Assembly (NCBI GenBank): GCA_902806575.1
Contig: CADCXD010000001.1
Location: 3,224,001-3,288,000, forward strand
Direction of reading: 5' to 3'
Length of the DNA stretch: 64,000 nucleotides
Source of the DNA: Jackrogersella multiformis
Taxonomy: Eukaryota > Ascomycota > Sordariomycetes > Xylariales > Hypoxylaceae
The notes beneath the pieces were generated by a model. That model had not been told where the DNA came from. It ran no database searches and worked only from the letters and a program-made list of their open reading frames with translations. Positions 48,158 through 59,633 of this stretch are shown in pieces. How positions within the stretch are numbered: the first letter of the stretch is position 1; every line of letters begins with the position of its first letter. Made by a program: the position numbers and the translations under genes.

Positions 48158-49885
48158 ATGCCTATTCTGCCTATCGCCCTCTACGGGCTCGAGGTCCCGC
48201 CGCATGGCATCATGATTCCTGCCACCCAGGAGGATACCATTCCCGGTGCTGCTGTAAGAAAACTCCTTCATATGTCTACCTAGGTATATCGCAAGATTGG
48301 TTATTCCTATATAGATAGACCTTTCTACTGCGCAATATCTGTCTACTCAATCGCTTGCATCTTAACCCTTGCGCTTCGGTCGAAATTTTAATCGCTAACA
48401 TGGAATCAAAAGTTCCACATCACCATGGCCGCTCTTGACCCCTCTGAGGCGCCCGAAGCTGATCAAGATGGTAACATCCCCAACGTCCCACGATCTACCT
48501 TGAAGATCATCCGCAGACGACCCTCCCTCGATGACGAGCTTGATGACGATTATTTGGATCAACTGATGGGAGGTTCATCCGACGAGGATGATGATGAAGA
48601 CGACGACGACGACGAGGATGATTCGGATGACGAGCCTAATGGCGGCCCTAGCGACCCGTCTAAATCGAAGAGGGCCAGACAGAAGGCTGCCCTCCAGAAG
48701 CTCATCCAAGCTGCTCAAGCAGAGGAAGATTCTGATGAGGAGATGGATGACAGCAGTAAGCCTAACGGTGTCGCTAAGGTTAGCAAGAAAGGCAAGGAAC
48801 CAGCTACTTCAAGTGATGATGAAGACGACGACGACAGCATCGGCTCAGCTGAATTGGAACTCGAGGAGCTCGTCGTCTGCACCCTTGATACTGAACGCGT
48901 AAGCCTGTCCTATGCCAAAATATCAACCCTATACTAACGCACCCCAAAGAACTACCAGCAGCCCCTGGATATTACCATTGACCCCAATGAGCAGGTGTTC
49001 TTTGTAGTCAAGGGCACCCACACTATTCACCTGACTGGTAACTACGTTGTCGACACCGAAGATCCTGGCTCATCCGATGAGGAAGATGATTACGATATGG
49101 AGCCCATTGAGGAGGACTACGACACTGACGACTCTGAGGTGGATGAACTGGATAACATCCAGGATCCTCGTATCACAGAGGTAGACTCTGAGGAGGAGGA
49201 AGAGGCTCCTAAGCTAGTGGCGGCTGAGCCCAAGACTAAGAAGGGCAAGAACAAGCGTCCTGCCGAAGAGGAGACTGAGGGCCTTGATGATCTGATGGCC
49301 AAGGCCGCAGAGACCAAGCTCAGCAAGAAGCAGCAAAAGAAGCTGAAGAACAACAAGGGCGAGCCAGTTGGCGTTAAGGAGGACGCTAAGACCGAATCCG
49401 CCAAGGACACTCCCACCAAGGGTGACAAGAAGGTTCAGTTCGCCAAGAATCTTGAGCAAGGCCCAACTGGTTCGACCGCTGCGGAGAAAGGAGCTACCGT
49501 CGGTGTCAAGGTGGTTCAGGGTGTTACCATTGACGACCGCAAGATAGGCTCTGGCCGTGCAGTAAAGAAGGGCAACAAGGTTGAGGTCCGATATATCGGC
49601 AAGCTTCTGGACGGCAAGGTTTTCGATGGTAAGTCTCGACACAGAGGGGACGCATGAAAAGCTGCTAACGGGAAAATAGCCAACAAGAAGGGAAAACCTT
49701 TCAGCTTCTCGGTAGGAAAGGGAGAGGTCATCAAGGGATGGGACGTCGGAGTCCAGGGCATGTCCGTCGGCGGAGAGCGTCGTCTTACTGTCCCTGCGCA
49801 CCTTGCCTATGGCAGCAAAGCGCTGCCCCAGATTCCCGCAAACAGCACGTTGGTGTTTGACATCAAGCTGTTGGGAATCAAATAA
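48158..49885 (+). CDS. fpr4: Nuclear FKBP-type peptidyl-prolyl isomerase, Fpr4/Fpr3-like
   Basis: Four exons (48158-48253, 48413-48898, 48950-49628, 49680-49885) give about 488 residues; all junctions keep frame. The N-terminus, MPILPIALYGLEVPPHG then FHITMAALDP and STLKIIRRRP, is a nucleoplasmin-like domain interrupted by acidic tracts (DEDDDEDDDDDEDDSDDE and others). A Lys-rich middle (KTKKGKNKRP, LSKKQQKKLKNNKG) looks like nuclear/nucleolar targeting. The last 105 residues are an FKBP domain: VEVRYIGKLLDGKVFD, FSFSVGKGEVIKGWDVGVQGM, GGERRLTVPAHLAYG and LVFDIKLLGIK, with the catalytic-pocket residues present. In yeast Fpr3/Fpr4 isomerise prolines on histone H3 and assist nucleosome assembly and rDNA chromatin. 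Length and domain order agree with that family; Fpr3 and Fpr4 cannot be told apart here. Confidence 0.93.
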
Positions 49886-50867
49886 TGGTGCGGACCTTGA
49901 TACACATTTCCTTCCTATTTCCTTACCTGCAGATACCACTCTGGTTGTAACTATTATTGGTCATTTCGGTAAAGTGTCCGGTACGAATTGTTGACGACTC
50001 TCCTAATTATGCGCTGCGAGGTCTCCGACCTGCGCGGGTCTGCGAGGATCTGGCGTCATCTTCGGACGCAGGAAGCAGATGTTGTCACAAGGGATGACGA
50101 GGTCGGCATTGCATTACAGGCGTAAAAAGTACACGGGAAGTTGGGTATCTTCTCGTACAAATATGGATCTGTTCTTTTGTTTTCTATAGGTAGCCGTAAT
50201 ACCATCAGAAGCCACAAAAGTAAACTCTATTGCGTGTTTTTAGAAAGTGTTTGTGACTTTTTAGTGCATCTTCGTGTTGAGTAAACGGTAAGATCTATTT
50301 TCAGGGGCTATATTCAAATTGATTGGTCTGGTCTGGTCTACGTACTCTACGACTGTAAGTAGGTGCAAGTCATTGTAGGGTACCTGAGGAGGTAAGAACG
50401 AAAGACAAGACATATAAGAGTAGACAGAAGGTATCGTCGAAGAGAGTTTGAGGCGTTCTATCCCTATTTAGGCAAGGTTGATACATGACGGTAAGAGGTA
50501 GGTATTCACATGCCTAGGAAGCTACACCCAATACCTGATACCTTAGATATCTTAGGTAGCTACCTAGACGGGTAGGTGTGAGCTCATAACATATTTAGAA
50601 TCCAATTGGCTAAAATCGACTTTGTTCGTTTTCTCTTCATAGTCTTGTAATCTTACTATCACCACCACCGCCTAGTCACCAGCAAAGACAACGCACCTCT
50701 AGATGGTGGTCTGGGCCCTCATTTCAACTTATTCAACAGGGCCTAGAGGAACTTAACTTTCATATCATTCTCTATTAGCTACAGCAAAAAACAAAAAACC
50801 AAAACCAAACATCTAATCTTTCTTGGAGCTCAGCTGTTATTATACATCTTACCAATGAATCACAGTC
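49886..50867. other. Intergenic region, Fpr4 3' flank and NDR-kinase promoter
   Basis: Contains CCTAGG-like elements near 50521-50577 and a CT-poor leader. Nothing coding is supported. Confidence 0.5.
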
Positions 50868-53740
50868 ATGACGACGCACGAGCTGCCAGCGGTGGGTAGC
50901 ATGCTAACTCTCCCCCTGGAAGATGGGTTTTCTCCATTGGCTACCCCATCATACACTCCCTTGTCCATGCCCGAGAGAGGCGAGCCAACTCGAAAACTCC
51001 GACGACGTGGTTCACGGATTTTGTCCGTGCTACGCTCATTGACGAATAGTAGTAAGTTCTCCTGATCTGGTAGAGTACATGGCGCTCGGTGCTTCTGACA
51101 GCAGCTTTATAAAGACTCTGGCAACTCCGTCAAAGAACCTGCAACATGGCCGGCACCTTCGCCTACTTTTGATGGGGAATCGCAGGAACCACGTCGACGG
51201 TTCAGGAAGAAGATGTCTATGCCATTTCTCCGGAGCCCCTTTGGCGCCTCCGTCACGGTCATTCATCGAATTCGGTCCAAATCTAGACCGTCCATCGGGT
51301 CTTTGGAGAGAACTGCCAACGAGTTGCTTTGTCCACCCGAGACCATTGTCTCCTCTAATTCCAACGGTAATTCGTTCAGCAACAGCAATACAACTTCCAG
51401 CGGTAAATCATCTGGCCCGACTAATGGGACTGGTGGAACTGGCACTACAGGCAAGACTTCGTTCGAATCCAAGCGAGATACCAATTCAGGAGAAAAGAAA
51501 ACTTTCACTGTGATTCGTGACAAGGAGCTAGAGACAACCTCAGTCCCCGAGACGAACCTCACGACAATCCAGGAGACAGCCCTCGATCTGACATCACCGA
51601 CTATTCTAACTGTAGAGCGGGCTGCGGCAGCAAAAGTCTTCCTCGAGACCTATTACAACGAGCAACTCACTAAGCCTAGTCCACGCTCCATTCGTCGGCG
51701 TTACTTAGAAGGAGAGCTGTACCATGGTGATGGGTTGACAGAAGCAGAAAAAAACGCCAGACGCCGAAAGTTTCACAAGCAAGAGACGGACCATCTCCGC
51801 GAAAGCCGTGTCTTGAAAGCGAAAAGCATTGGTGCCGTGCAAGGAAAACACAACCGGCTCGCGGAAAGTTATGAAGTCTTGAAGATTCTTGGAAAGGGGA
51901 GCTTCGGTGTTGTCAGACTCGTCCGTGAGAAGGACAGCCCGGGTGATCTTGGACATGATGTGCGTCGAGATAGACGCGTATATGCTATGAAAGTGATTCG
52001 CAAATCAGCGATGCTGAGAACGAGCCAAGAGGCTCATTTGCGTGCCGAGCGAGATTTCCTAGTTGCCTCAGAAGGCTCGAAGTGGTTCGTTTTTACCCCT
52101 GGCTAATTCTATTGAGACACAAAGGTGATTAATACAACTGCAGGATCGTGCCCTTGGTCACTAGTTTTCAAGACGCCGCTAATTTATATCTTGTCATGGA
52201 CTACATGCCTGGAGGCGACTTTCTCGGCCTTCTTATTCGAGAAAACATCCTCAATGAACCAGTTGCGAAATTTTACATTGCCGAGATGATCCTGTGTATC
52301 GAGGAAGCACACTCGTTGCGTTGCATACACCGCGATATCAAACCAGACAATTTTCTCATTTCCGCCTCTGGCCATTTGAAGATCTCGGATTTCGGTCTGG
52401 CTTTCGATGGTCACTGGTCTCACGACACGAACTACTACCATACCCAGCGGTATACCTTGCTACAGAGATTCGGCATACCGGTGGAGGGAGATGCCATCGA
52501 CCGTGCCGAAGGCTTACAGGGCTCGGTCAAGTGGGCTCAAGGTGTAGCCCAGGCGATGCAGAAGCACGAGCGTCACCCACAGCATTTGACCTCAGCTTCG
52601 GCCTTGCCAGATGAACCACTCTTGAGCTGGCGCAACCGATGTGGTAGCCGCAGCGCGGCCAGATCGTGCGTAGGAACAAGCCAGTACATGGCCCCGGAGG
52701 TCATCCGCGAGGGTGATTACGATGCAAGATGCGATTAGTGGAGTGTCGGCGTCATTTTATATGAGTGTCTATACGGCCACACTCCGTTTCTATCGGAAGA
52801 AGGCGGTCGCCAGCAGACGAAGCGTAATATTGTCAATCACAAGCAGACATTCGCCTTCCCGCCCCGCCCCGTGGTCTCAAGACGATGTATGGACCTCATT
52901 GTTAGCCTGATTTGTGAGAAAGAGACCCGCATCTCGTCGCGACGGTATCGTTACCGGGATACAAACCCGGAGCCTTCGCCCTTAGGAAGAAGTCGGCATC
53001 GTCGTGGATACCAAGACTGGACGGGAAGGGCGGTATATCCTCACGACGGAGAGGATATCAAAGCACATAAGTGGTTCCGTGATATTCCCTGGGACCGGCT
53101 ACTGCAAATCTCTCCACCGTTTGTCCCGCAGCTCTCGGGCTGCGAGGATACGCACTACTTTGACGAAGAGGAGCCCATATCAGACTGGTCCGAGTCTCAG
53201 CCCGAAACGAGCTCAGAGATGGAGGAGTTATCCGTGAATCCCTTGTCCGCGGGCAGTGTTACAAGTGGATTCCCTAGCTCTCCGCTTCCTCGCATGGCAC
53301 CTTATAGGAGCCCCGACAAGATAGCTGTCATGCAAGCGCAGCTGGCCATGTTCCCGCGCCACGTACGCGGCGTGATTGGGCAATTTGTATCGGCGCCGTA
53401 CGACTCGGCCAAACTCAAACGCATGGACCGCGAGATCGAAGCTATGGCGTCTGATGCGGAGCTCTGCGAAGCAATGAAGGCATTCGTGAGGATGTTCGGG
53501 CGTCGCGAGCGAAAGCGGCCGCGCGATAGACTGCTGAGGGATCGGAACACCAAAGCGACGGTGCTCGAGGTGCGCAAGGAGACGGCGTTCCTGGGATACA
53601 CGTACCAACGCATGAAGGAGTGCAACCCCCTAGAAATTGCCAACTGGGATGCCAAAGAAGACGGCAAAGGGAAGGGGAAAGCAAACGACAGCGCCGAGCT
53701 CGCTTCGTATCGGGCTTGGTACCACGCCCGCGCGGGCTGA
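50868..53740 (+). pseudogene. NDR-family AGC protein kinase gene with an in-frame stop
   Basis: Three exons (50868-51051, 51115-52084, 52144-53740) read as 916 codons, with one internal TAG at 52736-52738 (codon 583). The N-terminal regulatory region of NDR/LATS kinases is clear (VFLETYYNEQLTKPSPRS, then RRRKFHKQETDHL; binds Mob proteins). The kinase domain follows from about residue 313: LGKGSFGVV, catalytic Lys in YAMKVIRKS (about 354), CIHRDIKPDNFLIS (Asp about 449), ISDFGLAFDGHW, a long activation insert, and GTSQYMAPEV. Immediately after YDARCD the conserved second-last DWWS tryptophan is TAG, then WSVGVILYECLYGHTPF continues in the same frame through the C-lobe and the AGC tail (PPFVPQL, DTHYFDEEE). 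As written, the product lacks the C-lobe and hydrophobic-motif tail. The sequence most resembles fungal Ppk35-type NDR kinases rather than Cot1/Orb6. Apart from the stop no other break was seen, so the loss may be recent or a sequencing error. The exon 1-2 junction uses an AAG acceptor and is less certain. Confidence 0.75.
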
Positions 53741-54210
53741 TAGGGAGACGTCGCGCCAATGAGTGCAAAGCTCGCATTTCGCGAGAACGGCGACTGGTGA
53801 TTGCAAGATTGGAACATGGGTGGAAGTAGGAAGAAATAACGGAGGCGGGAATCGCTGGATCATTCCGGCTACGCGGGAACAAGTAGTATTAGAACAGTAT
53901 CCCTATATAGAAACCTGTATCATCTTCATGGTATCATTACTCACTGGCCGCCTACCAGCCCTAGATAATCCTCTCTTCAACACGACTTTTGCCTGAACTA
54001 ACAATTTCCGTCCCATGATAGTCGTGTGACATAGGTATTAGGAACAACTACCTGTTAGTTAGGTACTTCCCCGTCCCTTCTAAGAAAACAAAGCAGCTAG
54101 CTGCTGGGTATATTGGTATGCATATCATCGTCCACGCTAGCCTCGACTCAACCCAACCCAGCCCAAACTCCAACCCAAACTCAAACTCAATAGAACGTAA
54201 CCTTCATAAT
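53741..54210. other. Tail-to-tail spacer, NDR kinase and Isc1
   Basis: The 470 bases between two convergent stops hold both 3' UTRs, with a short CAACCCAAAC-type repetition near 54150-54185. No gene is seen. Confidence 0.5.
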
Positions 54211-55959
54211 TCACCAAACCTTCTCCTCATCCCCCTCCCCATCGCCCGCACTCCCAATCCTAAGATCGCGCCGCCGCAGCGCCAGCCCGTGCGCGCCGCT
54301 GGCCGAGGCGCGGGCGTTCAGGATCTCCCACTCGAACTCCTTGAGGGCGCGGGCCTCGGACCCGAAGAACAGCAGGGCGACCAGGCCGTCGGCGGCGCCG
54401 ACCAGCAGCCCCAGGCCGCTGAGGACCAGCAGCGCGAAGGCGGCGCCGGGGTGGGGCTGCACGAACCACACGCCGGCATAGCAGCCCAGGGCGGCGAGCA
54501 GCCAGAAGCCGAAGTGCAGGAGGCGCAGGCGGCGCTGGGAGCGCGAGCGCGCGGCGTGGGCGCGCAGCAGCGAGAGCACGTCGTCGTAGGTGGTGCAGGG
54601 CAGGCCCTCGCCGCGGGGCGGCGGCGCCTCGCGCAGCTGCGCGTCGAAGCCGGCGCGCAGGTCCAGGCGCGAGGCGACGCGGTACTCGGACCCCGTGGGC
54701 GACTGGAGGTAGGTGCCGTGCTCGAGGGCGAGGATGGAGGCGGCGTGGTGGGAGCGGTCGCCGCCGTTCTTGTCATTATTATGGTTGTTGTCGGCGGCGA
54801 GGTGGGACCGCGGGCGCTCAAGGGAGACGGGGGAAGGCGGGGACGAGGGCGGGCGCGAGGGCGAGGTGGTGGCGAGCACGGAGTCGGAGGTGTGCAGCAG
54901 CAGGGTCGCCTCGACGGAGAAGTGGTCGCTGAGCGAGCACCCGAGCTGCGGGTGCTGCGCGAGCATGCCCACGCGCACGTCCTTGACGACCCAGCCCCTG
55001 GTCTTGGCGGCGGCCTCGCCGACGTCGCGGCTCGCGCGCGCCTGGCCGAGGTCCTTGAGCAGGGGGTTCGTGGTGGTCAGGGAGACCTGCGGCGAGAAGA
55101 ATATGTAGTCGATCCTCTTGCCCCGGGGGTCGGGCGTGTCGGGCGGGACGATCACGGGCCGCTTCCCCGACCGCAGGGCCCGCTGGTCGGACTTGGGCCA
55201 CGCCCACGTGTTGTAGGCGCTGTTGCTCGTGACGCCGTTCTCGGCCAGGTTGAAGGCGGCGGAGGGGACGGGCCGGCGGCGCGCGCGCTCCAGCTCGTGG
55301 ACGGCGGAGCCGAGGGAGGAGTCGGGGTTCAGCACCCGCCACGCGTCTCTTATCGGGGCGTGGGCCGTCAGCATGCGGTACGACAGGGACAGCGGCACGT
55401 CGTTGAAGTCGCCCAGGGCGACGGCCAGGTGACCCCTCTCGGCGGCGCCGCGGACCAGCTTGGACATCTCCCAGGCCTGGGCGAGCTGGTGGACGGCGTA
55501 GCTGTTCGTCCTGGGCGGGTGCTCGTAGATGGCGTGGGTGTGGGTGTTGAAGACCTCGAGGACGTCGCGGTCGGCGGGGCCGTAGCGGACGCGGGCGCAG
55601 GCGACGCCCTTGCCGACGAACCAGTCGCCCCGGAAGAAGGCGGTGGGGCGGCCGTTAAGCGGATACCGGACCATGGAGCTCTCCTCGATGGGCCAGCGCG
55701 AGAGTATGGCGAGGCCGCCGCCGAAGACGCCGCTGTGGTAGAACTTGCCGAAGGGCAGAACGAAGCGCGTCTCGCGGCGGATGCCGCGGTAGTCCTCCTG
55801 GGTCCAGCATTCCTGCAGCGCGACGATGTGCGGCGGCGGGTCGGCGGCGGCGAGCTCGCGGCCGATGGCGGTCAGGCGCTCGCGGCGCTGGGCGCTCAGA
55901 TGCAAGAGGCCCCAGCAGTTGAGCGTGATGATGTTGAGCTCGGTGGGGAGGTCGCCCAT
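54211..55959 (-). CDS. isc1: Inositol phosphosphingolipid phospholipase C (neutral sphingomyelinase type)
   Basis: A single exon of 582 residues starting MGDLPTELNIITLNCWGL. The DNase-I-like exonuclease/endonuclease/phosphatase fold shows its landmarks in order: LNCWGL (Asn), VALQECW (metal-binding Glu), FVGKGVACARV (the P-loop-like GKGVA seen in Isc1), FNTHTHA, ALGDFNDVP (Asp/Asn), RIDYIFFSP and LSDHFSVEA (catalytic His). Two hydrophobic segments near the C-terminus (about residues 495-555, FGFWLLAALGCYAGVWF and a second) match the Isc1 membrane anchors. The enzyme cleaves inositol phosphosphingolipids to ceramide at the ER and mitochondria, feeding sphingolipid signalling. Third codon positions are almost all G or C, which also produces a long spurious antisense frame. 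Convergent with the NDR kinase and divergent from Swd3. Confidence 0.93.
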   Translation of the reverse strand: MGDLPTELNIITLNCWGLLHLSAQRRERLTAIGRELAAADPPPHIVALQECWTQEDYRGIRRETRFVLPFGKFYHSGVFGGGLAILSRWPIEESSMVRYPLNGRPTAFFRGDWFVGKGVACARVRYGPADRDVLEVFNTHTHAIYEHPPRTNSYAVHQLAQAWEMSKLVRGAAERGHLAVALGDFNDVPLSLSYRMLTAHAPIRDAWRVLNPDSSLGSAVHELERARRRPVPSAAFNLAENGVTSNSAYNTWAWPKSDQRALRSGKRPVIVPPDTPDPRGKRIDYIFFSPQVSLTTTNPLLKDLGQARASRDVGEAAAKTRGWVVKDVRVGMLAQHPQLGCSLSDHFSVEATLLLHTSDSVLATTSPSRPPSSPPSPVSLERPRSHLAADNNHNNDKNGGDRSHHAASILALEHGTYLQSPTGSEYRVASRLDLRAGFDAQLREAPPPRGEGLPCTTYDDVLSLLRAHAARSRSQRRLRLLHFGFWLLAALGCYAGVWFVQPHPGAAFALLVLSGLGLLVGAADGLVALLFFGSEARALKEFEWEILNARASASGAHGLALRRRDLRIGSAGDGEGDEEKVW

Positions 55960-57254
55960 CTTGGGATGGATGACTTTGTGTTTGTTTTGTTCCCTATTTT
56001 CTTCACTCTTTCCGTATTTGTTGTTCTTCTCCTGTATACAAATCTGGTGTGATTTGTTTCCTCTCTATGAGCTTGAATGCTTCAGTGGAGGACGGAGAAT
56101 AGAGAATGGAGAATTGGTGAAGGGGAACTCTGTCAGTATACGGCTATGTACCTAGGTAAGTAGGTAGGTAGGTAGGTATACATATAAGGAATTGCTCCTT
56201 CACGTGTGGTCCGGTGCTCTGTTCCTGCAAAGCTACAGTAGCGAGCCCTGTGTGGACTAGGATTCGATGATCCTTTTAACCAAACTTATCCTAGGAACCT
56301 GGTGTACCAATATCTAGGTACTGTCCTGATATCCGAGGGTACCGTCAAGATCACGAGGGGATTCCTCAATACAATTTCCTTGGAGAAGATATATAAATCT
56401 CAATATATAAAAGTCCGGTGTTACAATGAGACAAGACACAAACTCCGCATAAGAACTCGTGGAGAAGAAACAACTGGTGAGACATGCATTAACAAAAGCA
56501 ACTTGACTTTTGATCAGAAAGAAATTGGCGGTATCCAAGTACATCCCATGCCTAGTACCTACGTACTATGTATGTACTTAGGTATTATGTAGTTAAAATT
56601 ATTGGAACTTGCAAGTTGTTAGTAGTAATTGCAGGGATGCCGTTAATTTCCTCATTAAATCTCCAATCCTTGCCTGCATATGTACCTCCTAGTGCAGGTA
56701 GGGCCTTTTAAGTTGTAGTTTCCCCCTGCATTCCCTCTCTTGGATAGGCAGTACTTACCGAGGAAACCGAGGCTTTTCTGGTGGGATCGCGAACAGTACC
56801 TTCTCACACTGTATTTTACCATGACCAGCGCGACCCAATCGATCTTAGGTGAGCGCGACACTACCTATGTAAACAAGTACCTAGGTACATCCATATTAGC
56901 GTCTTTAGGAAATCGGGAAACCCCTTAAAAAGCGGGTAAATTAAACATCTCGATAATCCAATCAGAAGATAGTGCTTATTCCGTCGACTCGGGATCCACT
57001 AAAATTTTAATATCCTCCTAGCTTTTTAGGTTCCATTCATCCATTCAGCCTTGCCAACTTTCACCACCTAATCGTCACTTTTGTCAAACTTGCCCGCGAG
57101 GCTGCGATACCTAATCTCCCATCCGGCTCCAACTAGCTTTCCATCAATATTCTACCTTCCATCTCTACTTACCATACCTTGACAAATGAGGGCTCAATAG
57201 CAAGCAAGCAAAACCACCGCGGCGATTACCATAACGAGACAAGACGACATCACT
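55960..57254. other. Divergent promoter region, Isc1 and Swd3
   Basis: About 1.3 kb, much more AT-rich than the GC-rich genes on either side. It contains a TAGG run (56146-56180), another CCTAGG near 56880, and a CT-rich leader before 57255. No supported gene. Confidence 0.5.
56146..56180. repeat. CCTAGG plus TAGG tandem run
   Basis: One CCTAGG centre is followed by five TAGG units, lying about 190 bases upstream of the Isc1 start. Confidence 0.8.
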
Positions 57255-59072
57255 ATGTCTGGCGTTGCCTCCTCCACCGCCGCCGCCGCCGCCCCTGAGC
57301 CTCCGACCAAGCGCCGCAAAGTCCACGACGACAAGAGTACCGATTCCACACCGCCAGCCCGACGCTACGATACCTCAGACGGCAAGGCCGAGGACAAGCA
57401 CGCCCTCCGCGTGTCCATCCGTGAGAAGACCCTCGACAGCCCGTCCGCGAGCCCGAGCAGGAGCCGAAGCCAGAGCAGGACTCGGAGCCGCGACGGCCGA
57501 CGGCGCGATGCCGGCTACTACTCCAGCGACCGCTCGCGCCACAGCATGTCGCCCTCGAGCTCGAGGTCGCGTCTGCGCTCGCCGCGCACAAGCACCGGCA
57601 GCCGGTCGTCGAGCCGCTCTCGGTCGCGGTCCCGATCCCCCAGGTCCAGGTCGGAATCCCGGTCCCGCTCGCAATCCGACTCGCGTTCTGCCACGCGGTC
57701 CCCCCCCCTCCGCGACGACGACGACGACGACGCCCTAGACCGCGCCCTCGAGCCCTCGGCGCCGCCCGCCCGGCAGCAGCAGCCGCCGCGGCCGCACTTC
57801 GTGCCGCGGATGGTGCTGGCGGGGCACGCGCGGGGGATCTCGCAGGTGCGGATCTCGCCGGACGGGCGGTGGATCGCGTCGTGCTCCGCGGACGCGACGG
57901 TGCGGATCTGGGACGCGTCGACGGGGCAGCACACGGACACGCTGGTGGGCCACATGGCGGGCGTGTCGGCCGTGGCCTGGGCGCCCGACAGCCAGACGCT
58001 GGCCACGGGGTCCGACGACAAGGCCATCCGGCTGTGGGACCGGGTGACGGGCCGGCCCGCGCGCGCCGGCAAGCCCCTGCTCGGCCACCACAGCTACGTC
58101 TACTGCCTGGCCTTCTCGCCCAAGGGCAACATCCTGGCCAGCGGCAGCTACGACGAGGCCGTCTTCCTCTGGGACGTGCGTGCCGGCCGGCTGATGAGGA
58201 GTCTGCCCGCCCACAGCGACCCCGTGAGCGGAATCGACTTCTGCAGGGACGGGACTTTGGTCGTCAGTTGTAGCACAGATGGGTTGACGTGAGTTCTATC
58301 TCCCCTCCCCCTCCCTTCCCCCTTATTCCGCTCCTGCACCTACACCCACCCACCATGCCGATCAGCCTTTTCACAAGCTAACCCCATCCGCGCCGACAGC
58401 CGAATATGGGACACCTCGACGGGCCAATGCCTGCGCACGCTGGTGCACGAGGACAACCCGCCGGTGACGTCCGTGTGCTTCGCGCCTAACGGGCGTTACG
58501 TGCTGGCCTTCAGCATGGACTCGTGCCTGCGGCTGTGGGACTACGTGTCGGGGACGGTCAAGAAGACGTACCAGGGGCACCAGAACAGCGGGTTCAGCAT
58601 CGGCGGGTGCTTCGGCACCGTCACTAGCAACACCACCACCACTACTACCAACGACAGCAACGACAACGACAACGAAAATGACGACGGAGCCCCGACGTCG
58701 ACGGCGTTCATCGCGGCGCCCAGCGAGGACGGCGCCGTCGTGCTCTGGGACGTCAAGACCAAGGAGGTCGTCCAGCGCATCGACGCCGCCCACGCCGGCG
58801 TCTGCTTCTGGGTCGACGTCCACGGCGACACCATGGTCAGCGCCGGCAAGGACGGCAAGATCAAGGTCTACAAGCACCGGGGCCCGGAGGCGGAGGCGGA
58901 GGCAGCGAACGGCGGTAGCGTCGCGGGTGTGGATGCGGGTGCGAAGGCCAACGGCGTGGCCGCTTCCGCGGCGAACAACGGCGTGGAAGCCGAGGCGGAC
59001 GGCGGCGGGGTCGGGAGCGGGAGCGGGAGCGTGTCGCCTCTCAAGGACGAGGATGTGAAGAAGGAGGAGTAG
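57255..59072 (+). CDS. swd3: WD40 repeat protein, COMPASS subunit Swd3/WDR5-like
   Basis: Two exons (57255-58288, 58400-59072) encode about 568 residues. The N-terminal ~170 residues are disordered, with a basic KRRK motif and a long Arg-Ser stretch (SRSRSRSRSPRSRSESRS), then DDDDDD. Seven WD repeats follow from about residue 180: LAGHARGISQVRISPDGRW, LVGHMAGVSAVAWAPD, LLGHHSYVYCLAFSPKG, LPAHSDPVSGIDF, then VTSVCFAPNGRY, and RLWDYVSG and VVLWDVKTKE further on. The order and spacing match Swd3/WDR5, the core WD subunit of the Set1 histone H3-K4 methyltransferase complex. A Thr/Asn/Asp insert sits between blades six and seven, and the C-terminus is a low-complexity Ala/Gly/Glu tail ending KDEDVKKEE. 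The RS-like N-terminus is longer than in yeast Swd3. Another WD40 protein is possible but less likely. Convergent with Ubr1. Confidence 0.85.
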
Positions 59073-59633
59073 AGGAAAGTATGCAAATAGGTCAAGAGAA
59101 GAGAAGAGGAGAGGACAGAAAGGAGAGAAGGGCGGGAGTGAAGAAATCTAATTGGAAACCGTACGGTCCGAGCCGTAGTACTTCTACTTCGCCTCTGCGT
59201 ATATAGGCCATCGGAAGTTGAGAATAGGTGATACCATCGCGACTAAGCGCGAAGAGAATAATACTCTACAAGACGCCCTCGGAATCTGATGCAGTATACC
59301 CCTTTAATTAAGCTTACGAGACATGAATTCTCCACATTTCTGCGGGTAGGTAGGTAGACAACACGGCATGTTATTTATATGTATTGACTATCATCACACG
59401 TGTAATACGGACTTCGTTAATGCATGGTTAATGAATCAATCCTATTGCCCCCTTATACCTACGAATGTGAACTCCAGGCGCCAATGAATGGGTTGAGTCG
59501 AGGGTTAACATCCGCGATGCTATCGACTTTTCTTGCATACTTATTTCGTCTCTAAACCCCGTCATCTGCTGCGCACCTAGGTACCGATTCGGGTATGATA
59601 TCTCGAATTCTTCGTATTCTCTTCGGTTTCTGT
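59073..59633. other. Tail-to-tail spacer between Swd3 and Ubr1
   Basis: About 560 bases with the 3' ends of two convergent genes and a short TAGGTAGGTAG element near 59346. No other feature seen. Confidence 0.55.

Noticed and set aside
54118..56052. A 644-codon plus-strand open frame rich in Gly, Ala, Arg and Glu
   Set aside because: It lies exactly antisense to Isc1, has low-complexity composition and no domain. Extreme GC3 on the real strand removes stops from this frame.
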